Of a stretch of 6,958 nucleotides of DNA, positions 1 to 5,992 are shown in pieces. Where the stretch lies: positions 1 through 6,958 of the forward strand of contig JBBQHM010000116.1 of assembly GCA_038323965.1 (NCBI GenBank), written 5' to 3'. The position numbers were made by a program, and so were the translations under genes. Numbering within the stretch: position 1 is the stretch's first letter; each line of letters begins with the position of its first letter. This DNA comes from JBBQHM01 sp038323965. GTDB taxonomy: Bacteria > Verrucomicrobiota > Verrucomicrobiia > Chthoniobacterales > UBA10450. The notes under the pieces are model-generated. The model did not search any database. It was not told where the DNA came from and was given only the letters and a program-made list of their open reading frames with translations.

Positions 1-66
1 CTCAAACAAATTACGACCGGGCGCAGCTACGAGGATTTCCGATCCAGCCGCGCCCTGGTGACTTAA
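1..66 (+). CDS. kynU: C-terminal end of kynureninase (5' part outside window)
   Basis: An open frame enters from the window edge and stops at TAA (64-66), giving 21 residues that start LKQITTGRSY and end FRSSRALVT. The tail resembles the C-terminus of Pseudomonas-type kynureninases as I remember them: an L-x-x-I helix end, then R-[ST]-[WY], an F, an R and a final V-T. Kynureninase is a PLP enzyme that cleaves kynurenine to anthranilate and alanine. The next gene encodes the first enzyme of the same pathway, which raises the likelihood. The catalytic part lies outside the window, so the identity rests on a short tail plus context. That it is a real gene end is more certain than which gene it is. 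Confidence 0.5.
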   Translation, partial: LKQITTGRSYEDFRSSRALVT

Positions 67-118
67 CCCGCGACGAGCAGCGTTGACGCCTTCGGCTGTG
101 CGGCCTGAGTATTCCGTT

Positions 119-904
119 ATGCCTCCGCTGACTTACGCAAACTATCTCGACCTCGAGAAGCTGCTTACTCTTCAGAATCCGCGTTCCACTCCGGCGGAAC
201 ATGATGAAATGCTCTTCATCGTCATCCACCAGACCTACGAACTCTGGTTTAAACAGCTGCTGCATGAGTTTGAGAAAGTGCGGCGCGATTTTTCCGCGGG
301 CGATTTATTCTCTGCGATTCATTCGTTCAAACGCGCCCGCACGATCATGAAGACGCTGGTCGGCCAGATCGATATTCTAGAGACGATGACGCCTACTTCT
401 TTCTCGAGTTTCCGCGATCGCCTCGATACCGCATCGGGATTTCAATCCGTCCAATTTCGCGAGTTGGAATTTTTGCTTGGTTACAAGCGCGCATCGTCGC
501 TGGCACATGTGAAGCCGGAGATGCCGGGTTACGATCGATTACAACGGCGCCTCGCAGAACGAACGGTGATCGATCATTTCTATGATTTTCTCGCGTCCCG
601 CGGCGCCGTCGTCCCGGCCGACCTGGCCAAACGCGACCTCACTCAACCCAACGCCGCCGACGAACGCATCCAGCGCGCGCTTTTAGAACTGTATAAAACA
701 GCGCCTGAAGCCTCCATCCTCTTTGAGCTCATGACCGATTTCGACGAAGGCCTGCAGGAATGGCGTTACCGGCACATCAAGCTGGTTGAGCGAACGATCG
801 GCGCGAAAAAAGGCACTGGTGGATCGCCGGGGATTTCATTTCTCAAGGAGTCGCTCTTTAACCCAATCTTCCCCGATCTTTGGGCGATTCGCCACGAGAT
901 GTAG
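119..904 (+). CDS. kynA: Tryptophan 2,3-dioxygenase
   Basis: This heme enzyme opens the indole ring of L-tryptophan with O2 to give N-formylkynurenine, the first step of the kynurenine pathway; it is cytosolic and normally a tetramer. The 261-residue product is close to full length for bacterial members. Visible signatures are F33 and H37 in the FIVIHQTYELWFK block (active-site His), R99 in FSSFRD (binds the substrate carboxylate), the ASGFQS block at 105-110, the proximal heme ligand H219 in WRYRH, and T233 in the GTGGS loop. Their spacings match Xanthomonas TDO (F51/H55/R117/H240/T254). F95 replaces the Xanthomonas Tyr, as I recall in human TDO. I chose ATG 119 because homology begins just after it (LTYANYL). 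An in-frame TTG at 83 would add 12 unlike residues. Neither start has a clear Shine-Dalgarno. It lies 52 nt after the probable kynU stop, so the two are likely co-transcribed. Confidence 0.95.
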   Translation: MPPLTYANYLDLEKLLTLQNPRSTPAEHDEMLFIVIHQTYELWFKQLLHEFEKVRRDFSAGDLFSAIHSFKRARTIMKTLVGQIDILETMTPTSFSSFRDRLDTASGFQSVQFRELEFLLGYKRASSLAHVKPEMPGYDRLQRRLAERTVIDHFYDFLASRGAVVPADLAKRDLTQPNAADERIQRALLELYKTAPEASILFELMTDFDEGLQEWRYRHIKLVERTIGAKKGTGGSPGISFLKESLFNPIFPDLWAIRHEM

Positions 905-965
905 GGTTCGCGGCCTAACGAATTCTGTTGACCTTCGGGGTGCTAACATTAATGTCCGCGCCTCG

Positions 966-1550
966 ATGAAAACACGGCGTCTTCTCCATCTCGCAGCTGC
1001 CTGCGCGGCCGTGTTTTTACTCGCGAGCTGCGAAGAAATACCCCAGCAAGTTGCCAACGCGGCCGCCGCCGTCATGCCGGGGCCGACGCCCGCGATGGGC
1101 TGGTGGCAGGGAGACGGAGTTTCCGGTTCATCGAAAATTGTGGTCAGCATCCCTGAGCAGAAGGCACGTTTTTACAAGGGTAAGAAGCTCGTCGGCGAAA
1201 CCACCGTCTCCACTGGCAAACCAGGATTCGGCACTCCGCCCGGCCATTACCATGTCGTCTCGAAGGATCGCACTCACGTCTCGAGCGAATTCGGTGATTA
1301 CGTGGATGACATGGGGAACGTCATCCGATCCAATGTTGACCAGCGCAAAGATCGCAAGCCGCCCGGGACCCATTTTGACGGCGCGAAAATGCCATTTTGC
1401 ATGCACTTCAACGGCGGCTACGCGATGCACCAGGGATACGTTCCACCTTTCGCCGCATCGCACGGTTGTATTCGCGTCCCGCAGGGAATGGCAGAGCATT
1501 TTTTCGACGCGGCCTCAGAAGGCACGCCGATCATTGTTAAAGGCGAATAA
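966..1550 (+). CDS. Lipoprotein L,D-transpeptidase (YkuD/ErfK family)
   Basis: This 194-residue exported enzyme probably forms 3-3 peptidoglycan cross-links or attaches a protein to peptidoglycan by attacking the third-residue diamino acid of a stem peptide. Residues 1-22 form a lipoprotein signal: a KTRR basic start, an Ala/Leu-rich core, and the lipobox LASC with Cys22 as the lipidation site. Glu23 follows rather than Asp, which by the E. coli rule favours the outer membrane. The YkuD domain runs from about residue 57 (SKIVVSIPEQ) to the end. The catalytic motif is H155, then ten residues before HGCIR, with nucleophile Cys168 in SHGCIR. The frame is open upstream to an ATG at 786 inside kynA, but the signal peptide fixes the start at 966. 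No strong Shine-Dalgarno is visible. The gene follows kynA by 61 nt with no obvious functional link. The exact reaction and in vivo partner cannot be read from the sequence. Confidence 0.92.
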   Translation: MKTRRLLHLAAACAAVFLLASCEEIPQQVANAAAAVMPGPTPAMGWWQGDGVSGSSKIVVSIPEQKARFYKGKKLVGETTVSTGKPGFGTPPGHYHVVSKDRTHVSSEFGDYVDDMGNVIRSNVDQRKDRKPPGTHFDGAKMPFCMHFNGGYAMHQGYVPPFAASHGCIRVPQGMAEHFFDAASEGTPIIVKGE

Positions 1551-1889
1551 CTAACCTGGCGGCCAGGCGAGTGGCCGTCCACCGAGAACGTGGACATGCA
1601 GGTGCGGCACCGTTTCTCCCGCACCCGGACCGTTGTTGATCACGACCCGGAATCCGCCCGCCGTGAGACCGAGGTCACTGGCTACTTTCGCAGCGGCCAG
1701 AAGCAATTTCCCCAGCGTAGACTCGTCGTCTGGTTCGGCTTGTGCGAGACGCGGGATCACGCGCTTGGGCACAATTAACACGTGAACCGGCGCCTGCGGA
1801 TTCACATCGCGGAATGCCAGCACGTCGTCCGTTTCGTAAACGATGTCTGCGGGAATCTCACGCGCTACGATCTTCTCGAAAAGCGTCAT
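1551..1889 (-). CDS. Histidine triad (HIT/HINT-like) nucleotide hydrolase
   Basis: This 112-residue HIT-domain protein belongs to the Hint branch, which hydrolyses purine nucleoside phosphoramidates and aminoacyl-adenylates; the cellular substrate is often unknown. The start MTLFEKIVAREIPA is the classic Hint opening (F-x-K-I-x-x-x-E-I-P-A). An FRDVNPQAPVHVLIVPK block follows at about 31-47. The histidine triad is H96-L-H98-V-H100, where the middle region His acts as nucleophile, and the end GGRPLAWPPG is the usual Hint C-terminus. The frame stays open further upstream, but family homology begins exactly at ATG 1889. That start shares an ATGA with the stop of the upstream gene, so translation is probably coupled, and I see no separate ribosome site. 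It is the last gene of the nrdR operon. Its stop abuts the stop of the convergent transpeptidase with no spacer. Confidence 0.95.
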   Translation of the reverse strand: MTLFEKIVAREIPADIVYETDDVLAFRDVNPQAPVHVLIVPKRVIPRLAQAEPDDESTLGKLLLAAAKVASDLGLTAGGFRVVINNGPGAGETVPHLHVHVLGGRPLAWPPG

Positions 1890-2446
1890 CGGATGGAGCA
1901 CTCGAGCGGGCGTTCCGGCGCAAGGTTCGTGAGTTTCTCGCGAATAAAGATGACGATTTCGGATCGAAGGGCGTCGCACGAACGTGTCCAGATTTTCGTT
2001 CCACGAAGATGCTTTACGGAAGCTGCGATCGATGAGACGCGAAGATTCGGCACGCCCGCACGGACGATCGTATCGATGCGCTGGCCGAGATCCTCGAAGA
2101 AGGCCAGCTCATACCCGGCACCGGCCTGCTGTGCGATATCGAAGAGCGAAAGCGTAATCGGCGGAGGTTCCGGCCGGAAATGCGGAATGATTTCCCGATA
2201 TCCGATTACCTTGAGAACATATTGAACCGTTTGTGAAAGCTGACTCACCGCGACTACGCTCTCATCGTTCCGGAGACGCAGATAGAAAGTGATGCTTTCC
2301 GTAATGTGGTCGGTGAGCCACCAACTCGGATATCCCGCGCGATCCGCGGCTTTCGTGATCGCTTCGCGCAACCAGCCCTGGTCGAACTCAAACAGGTGAC
2401 CCGAGTCACCGCGCAGGTATGGAAACTCCGCTTTAAACGCGACCAT
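1886..2446 (-). CDS. Uncharacterised protein with ATP-cone-like N-terminal half, in nrdR operon
   Basis: This 186-residue protein has no name I recognise. Residues about 10-91 follow the ATP-cone pattern of NrdR and ribonucleotide reductases. A basic/Gly-Asp start (LRGD, 11-14) leads to F21-D22 and L26 (as in FDRRKL of NrdR), AITKAAD (29-35), an I48/I52/L56 helix, V64-V67, L70/V74/L78, then IGYREI (81-86) before H89-F90. Aligned by eye with the NrdR next door, only small gaps are needed. Residues 92-186 form a separate mixed region (PEPPPITLSLFDIAQ to the end) that I cannot place; it has no membrane segment and no zinc motif. I chose ATG 2446 because GGAAG lies 9 nt upstream. An in-frame ATG at 2488 would add 14 residues with a poorer site. 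The start overlaps the nrdR end by 14 nt and the stop overlaps the HIT start as ATGA. A role in nucleotide sensing or in assisting NrdR is inference. Confidence 0.8.
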   Translation of the reverse strand: MVAFKAEFPYLRGDSGHLFEFDQGWLREAITKAADRAGYPSWWLTDHITESITFYLRLRNDESVVAVSQLSQTVQYVLKVIGYREIIPHFRPEPPPITLSLFDIAQQAGAGYELAFFEDLGQRIDTIVRAGVPNLRVSSIAASVKHLRGTKIWTRSCDALRSEIVIFIREKLTNLAPERPLECSIR

Positions 2447-2945
2447 TTGGTGCCGCTTCCGCGGGAAAAAGTTCGCGCTGTTGCGCATTAGTTTTAATCC
2501 GCCGACCGAGAGCGTGGATCGCATCCACGAATTGATCGACCTGCTCAAAATGCTGGTGCACCGACGCGTACCTGAGATACGCCACGTCGTCGATGTCGCG
2601 CAGCTTTTGCAGCACCTTCGCGCCGATGACGGACGAAGGAACTTCGCGGCCGCTCGTTTCAAGTTCATGCACGATATCATCCACCGCCTCCTCCAACGTC
2701 ACGAGACTGATGGGTCGTTTCTCGCACGCCATGGCAAGGCTGTTCACAAGTTTGCGCCGATCGAACGGTTCGTGCGTGCGATCCCGTTTAACGACACGAA
2801 GTTCTGACCGCTCGATTTCCTCGTAAGTTGTATAGCGATATTCACAAGCGAGACACTCGCGCCGGCGCCGGATGCTCGCCCCGTCACGTGACGGACGCGA
2901 GTCGATCACCTTGTCGTCCCGCGATTCGCATTTCGGACAACGCAT
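2433..2945 (-). CDS. nrdR: Transcriptional repressor NrdR
   Basis: NrdR represses ribonucleotide reductase genes. It senses ATP versus dATP through an ATP-cone, which changes its oligomer state and its DNA binding. This 170-residue copy has the zinc ribbon C3-P-K-C6 and C31-L-A-C34 with the basic DNA-binding stretch SIRRRREC between, then TTYE (39-42). The ATP-cone follows at about 49-139: VVKRD (51-55), EPFDRRKL (59-66), EEAVDDIV (85-92) and VAYLRYASVHQHF (121 onward). The family norm is about 150 residues; the extra C-terminal tail (KTNAQQRELFPAEAAP) looks disordered. ATG 2945 gives MRCPKC, the usual family start, with AAGG 9 nt upstream. It heads a three-gene operon and carries a promoter with two candidate NrdR boxes, which suggests it regulates itself. 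No ribonucleotide reductase gene is in the window. Confidence 0.98.
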   Translation of the reverse strand: MRCPKCESRDDKVIDSRPSRDGASIRRRRECLACEYRYTTYEEIERSELRVVKRDRTHEPFDRRKLVNSLAMACEKRPISLVTLEEAVDDIVHELETSGREVPSSVIGAKVLQKLRDIDDVAYLRYASVHQHFEQVDQFVDAIHALGRRIKTNAQQRELFPAEAAPNGRV

Positions 2946-2950
2946 AGTGT
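2935..2950 (-). promoter_or_regulatory. Candidate NrdR box 2, over the nrdR start codon
   Basis: On the minus strand this reads ACACTATGCGTTGTCC. The half ACACTATG matches acaCwAtA at 7 of 8 positions; the other half is degenerate, giving 11 of 16 overall. It spans the start codon of nrdR, so its sequence is partly constrained by the MRCP codons, which lowers its weight alone. Its support comes from sitting exactly 15 bp (2951-2965) from box 1, with centres 31 bp apart, so both sites would face the same side of the helix. Confidence 0.42.
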
Positions 2951-2959
2951 CTGCCTTGC

Positions 2960-2987
2960 AGTATCACACCACAGCTTGTGGCGTCAA
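2960..2987 (-). promoter_or_regulatory. Candidate sigma70-type promoter of the nrdR operon
   Basis: On the minus strand TTGACG (2982-2987, five of six to TTGACA) is followed by a 16-nt spacer and GATACT (2960-2965, four of six to TATAAT). A TG sits one base upstream of the -10, giving an extended -10. Transcription would start near 2953, only about 8 nt before the nrdR ATG at 2945, so the AAGG at 2955-2958 might not be in this transcript. Either the message is nearly leaderless or another promoter also serves the gene. It is the best promoter-like match I found in the 191-nt spacer. Confidence 0.5.
2966..2981 (-). promoter_or_regulatory. Candidate NrdR box 1, in the -35/-10 spacer
   Basis: On the minus strand this reads CCACAAGCTGTGGTGT. 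Read on the plus strand it matches the published NrdR-box consensus acaCwAtATaTwGtgt at 11 of 16 positions, including C4, A6, A8, T11 and G13. It also contains a perfect 5-bp inverted repeat, CCACA-GCT-TGTGG (2969-2981). It exactly fills the spacer between the predicted -35 and -10, where a bound repressor would block RNA polymerase. Box 2 lies 15 bp away, the linker length known for paired NrdR boxes. Confidence 0.5.
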
Positions 2988-3007
2988 TGCATCTCACGCC
3001 GCGCGTA

Positions 3008-3099
3008 GTCATTCTGAGCGGAGCGCAGCGGAGCCGAAGAACCCCGTGGCCAAAGCGAAACGTAACGCCACGGGGTTCCTCGGCTTCGCTCGGAATGAC
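3008..3099. repeat. 92-bp imperfect inverted repeat (REP/MITE-like) between topB and nrdR
   Basis: The left arm (3008-3049) opens GTCATTCTGAGCG and closes GAACCCCGTGG. The right arm (3068-3099) is its reverse complement, opening CCACGGGGTTC and closing CTCGGAATGAC. About 30 of 32 right-arm bases pair. The left arm carries about 10 extra bases (GAGCGCAGCG near 3021-3030) that look like a local duplication, and the loop is about 18 nt. Repeats of this GTCATTC...GAGCG...GAAGAA style are scattered in several soil-bacterial genomes, from memory. It codes for nothing plausible and has no transposase. It starts 37 nt past the topB stop, so its hairpin could end or stabilise that transcript, but no U-tract follows. 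Confidence 0.8.
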
Positions 3100-3136
3100 G
3101 ACGCGCTGGTGCGCACCTGTCTACGCGAGCGCTTCG

Positions 3137-5947
3137 TTAACGCGGCGGAAATTCGAACTCAGCCTTTTTTTTGTCTTTCGCTAACTTCAAATACGCGCTG
3201 AAAGGCATCCCGCGCTTCGACATAAATCCTTCGATCAAATCGGTCTTGCCAAGTTCAACCAGGCGTTCAGCCTCTTCCGCCGGAATTTCTTTGCCGCAAA
3301 GATTGCGCTTCAGTTCGAACACCACGCGCGAGGATCCGTCAGCCTGCGGTTTCGCCACCACGAATGCATCTTCCGTCTGATACAGATCGCCGTCGTGCAC
3401 TTTGCTTTCGCTGATCTTTACCGCCTTCGACAAATCGAGCGGTGCTTTCGCTTTCCGCGGAGCGCGCGGTGCGCCATTCTTGCCGGCGCCTTCACGAGGC
3501 TTACGCGGTGGAAATTCCCAGCTGAATTTCCCAGCGTGCTTCACCAGGAAGGCATCGAAAGGCCGTCCCTTCTTCGAGATAAAGCCTTCGATCAAATTAG
3601 TCTTGCCGCTCTCGACCAGCTGGATTGCGTTTTCTCGCGTCACCGGTTTCTGACACATGAGGCGGCCAACTTTGAAAGTTTCCTTCCACCCATCGCCGTC
3701 GCGCTCGCGCAATACGTAACTGGTCGGCGCCTCACAAAGTTCCGCGCCGGTTTTCGGATCGGTCCAGAACGGCGTGAGCCCATTAACGTCAATCTTATTT
3801 CCGAAATCGAGCTCGGCTTTTTTTAATCCCGGCTTTTTCTCGTCGTCGACGATCTTGATTTTTGAAGGGAACCGATTTCCCGTTTTCGACGAAACGAAGC
3901 CGTCCAAGGGACCGATCTCTCCTTCCGCGATGAGTTGGCGAACCTCATCTTCTTCGAGTTTCCGGCCGCTCATCACTTTATAAATCATGAGCGTACCGTC
4001 CTGCGATTTGTAACCCCGTAATGTCTCAACCATCGGCTTCCGGTCGGTCGGCGAAATAATATCCGTTTCGCGCGAATTCGTTTCGTCTTCCTCGAAATTC
4101 TTCGTGCGCTCCACAATGCCTTTAATGACATCGACGATTTCTTTCATGAAGGCATCGCGCTGGAACTTTCCGTGCTCCATTTGCCGCAGCTTGTGTTCCC
4201 ACTCGCCCGTCATGTCGGGTTTAGTCAGCGCATCAGCTTTCACTGCGGCAAGAAATTGCAGGAGCGACTCCGCCTTCGTCGTCGGGACCAGTTCGCGCTG
4301 GTTCCGCTCGACGTATTTCTGATTGATGAGGCCGTCGATGGTGTCAGCGCGCGTGGCAGGCGTGCCGAGACCGCGCTCTTTCATCGCCTCTGCCATACTT
4401 TCGTCGTCGACGAGTTTACCCGCGCCTTCCATCGCTGAGAGCAGCGTCGCTTCCGTGTATCGAGGCGGCGGTTTCGTGCTTTCAGCATGCAACTCCACCG
4501 CGCTCGTCTTCGCCTGCGCGTGGTCGTCCGGCGTTAAGGCGGGCAATGCCTTCGCGTCCGCCGCACCGTCATCCACCGTGCTTTTCCCATAAACGGCGAG
4601 CCATCCCGGGGCGGTCAGGACTTTGCCTTCTGTCTTAAACGCATGCGCGGGTGCGACCGTGCTGATGCGGGTGGTCACATCGAATTCAGCCGACGGGAAA
4701 AAGGCGGCGACAAATCGACGAGCGATCATGTCGTAAACCTTGCCTTCCAATTCATCGAGATTTTTCGGCTCGGTCGATGTCGGGATAATCGCGAAGTGAT
4801 CCGAGATCTGTGCATTGTTGAAAATGCGTTTACTCGGGCGCACCCAGCCTTGATCCAGAGCCGTGCGGCCGTGCTTGCTCAATTCTCCGGTCAAGCTTCC
4901 GAGAGTTTCGCGGACTGTCGCGACGTAGTCTTCCGGCAACGCCCGCGAATCGGTTCGCGGATAAGTAATGACTTTGTGCCGCTCGTACAAAGCCTGTGCA
5001 ATCTGCAGCGTGCGCTTGGCGGAGAAACCGAAGCGCCCATTGGCCTCGCGTTGCAGCGTCGTGAGATCGTAAAGGCGCGGCGAAGCCTGGCTCGAAGCTT
5101 TCTTTTCTTCGGTGACCTGCGCGAGGGGCTGGCCCTGGCCGGCGCTGACTACAGCTTCAGCGAGATTCTTTTTCCAGAGCCGATCGATGCGATCGTGTTC
5201 GTCATCAGGCGATTTCTTAAAATCCGCTCGCTGGTAAACACCTTCGTAACTGCCTTTCGCAATCTCGAAAGTCGCGGTGACGCGCCAGTATGGACGCGAT
5301 TTAAAGTCCCGAATCTCCATTTCGCGCGCGAATAAAATTGCCAGCGTCGGAGTCTGGACACGACCTACCGAGGCGACGTTTTTTCCGCGGGAACCGAACA
5401 TGCGTTTGGTGATTGCGCGCGTCCCGTTGATGCCGATCAGCCAGTCGCTTTCGCTGCGCGAACGCGCGGCGTCAGCCAGTCCGGCCATCTCTTTGCCGTC
5501 GCGTAAATTCTCGAAGGCCTCGCGAATTCCGCCGGTGGTCATGGTCTGCATCCAGGCGCGTTTGACCGGTAGCTTCGATTTTGTGAGCTGATAGAGATAG
5601 GCGAAAATCAATTCGCCTTCGCGACCCGCGTCGCAGGCGTTGATCACCTGATCGATGTCTTTGCGGGCGAGCAATTTCTTGAGTTGATCGTAACGGCTCT
5701 TCGATGACGCGATCGGTTTGAGCCCAAATTTCTCCGGAACGATCGGCAGCGTTTCCAATCGCCAGAAACCGTATTTCTTTTTATCGATGTCTTCCGGCAT
5801 CTCGAGTTCGACGAGATGGCCGACCGCTGAGGAGATCACATACTTGTCGTTTTCGTAGTGCTCACCCTTCTTCGGGACCTTGCCGAGAGCATTCGCCAGA
5901 TCCCCGGCGACGCTCGGTTTTTCAGCGATGATTAATGATTTCGACAT
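3137..5947 (-). CDS. topB: Type IA DNA topoisomerase, TopB (topoisomerase III)-like, with C-terminal repeats
   Basis: This 936-residue enzyme cuts and reseals one DNA strand, relaxing or decatenating DNA. The N-terminal toprim domain begins SLIIAEKPSVA with Glu9; the metal site is DAGREGE at 106-112. The active-site tyrosine is Y329 in ITYPRTDSRALP. Further family blocks are SVGRVQTPT (193-201), RYTEATLL (496-503) and GLGTPATRADTI (526-537). AEKPSVA, DAGREGE and ITYPR are TopB-type rather than TopA-type. The core ends near 620; about 315 residues follow, against 653 in all for E. coli TopB. This tail holds three repeats around 640-700, 744-815 and 875-936. The last two share GKT-x-LIEGF-x-SK-x-G and end EFPPR, joined by a basic Pro/Ala/Lys linker (815-840). 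There are only four cysteines and no CxxC, so no zinc ribbon. ATG 5947 has AGAGG 13 nt upstream and follows dprA by 45 nt, probably in one operon. Some annotations may call it topA from the locus. Confidence 0.93.
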   Translation of the reverse strand: MSKSLIIAEKPSVAGDLANALGKVPKKGEHYENDKYVISSAVGHLVELEMPEDIDKKKYGFWRLETLPIVPEKFGLKPIASSKSRYDQLKKLLARKDIDQVINACDAGREGELIFAYLYQLTKSKLPVKRAWMQTMTTGGIREAFENLRDGKEMAGLADAARSRSESDWLIGINGTRAITKRMFGSRGKNVASVGRVQTPTLAILFAREMEIRDFKSRPYWRVTATFEIAKGSYEGVYQRADFKKSPDDEHDRIDRLWKKNLAEAVVSAGQGQPLAQVTEEKKASSQASPRLYDLTTLQREANGRFGFSAKRTLQIAQALYERHKVITYPRTDSRALPEDYVATVRETLGSLTGELSKHGRTALDQGWVRPSKRIFNNAQISDHFAIIPTSTEPKNLDELEGKVYDMIARRFVAAFFPSAEFDVTTRISTVAPAHAFKTEGKVLTAPGWLAVYGKSTVDDGAADAKALPALTPDDHAQAKTSAVELHAESTKPPPRYTEATLLSAMEGAGKLVDDESMAEAMKERGLGTPATRADTIDGLINQKYVERNQRELVPTTKAESLLQFLAAVKADALTKPDMTGEWEHKLRQMEHGKFQRDAFMKEIVDVIKGIVERTKNFEEDETNSRETDIISPTDRKPMVETLRGYKSQDGTLMIYKVMSGRKLEEDEVRQLIAEGEIGPLDGFVSSKTGNRFPSKIKIVDDEKKPGLKKAELDFGNKIDVNGLTPFWTDPKTGAELCEAPTSYVLRERDGDGWKETFKVGRLMCQKPVTRENAIQLVESGKTNLIEGFISKKGRPFDAFLVKHAGKFSWEFPPRKPREGAGKNGAPRAPRKAKAPLDLSKAVKISESKVHDGDLYQTEDAFVVAKPQADGSSRVVFELKRNLCGKEIPAEEAERLVELGKTDLIEGFMSKRGMPFSAYLKLAKDKKKAEFEFPPR

Positions 5948-5992
5948 CTCGTTAGGTGAACCTCTGAAACCAGCAGCACGTTGCGGGCGAGC

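Noticed and set aside
928..955. TTGACC (928-933) and TAATGT (950-955), 16 nt apart, as a promoter for the transpeptidase.
   Set aside because: The -10 matches at only three of six positions and the leader would be almost absent. It is too weak to list as a feature.
786..965. Upstream extension of the transpeptidase to ATG 786.
   Set aside because: It would overlap kynA and bury the lipoprotein signal peptide that begins at 966.
2447..2680. Upstream extension of the cone-like gene to an ATG at 2680.
   Set aside because: These codons lie in nrdR in another frame and give a Ser/Arg/Cys-rich, shadow-like sequence. ATG 2446 with GGAAG is the better start.
2881..2894. Perfect 14-bp palindrome CCGTCACGTGACGG inside nrdR.
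   Set aside because: It encodes the conserved zinc-ribbon region and is unlike an NrdR box. It may be chance in GC-rich codons, with no promoter nearby to give it a role.
2872..3201. Open frames on the + strand running through the inverted repeat.
   Set aside because: They read through the palindrome and into antisense coding DNA, with no ribosome site or family pattern.
3395..3826. 143-codon + strand frame antisense to the topoisomerase C-terminal repeats.
   Set aside because: The minus-strand repeats are clearly coding, and the antisense product looks random.
4643..5335. 230-codon open frame on the + strand inside the topoisomerase gene.
   Set aside because: It is antisense to the conserved active-site region of topB, and its product has no recognisable pattern. 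It is a shadow of the GC-rich coding frame.
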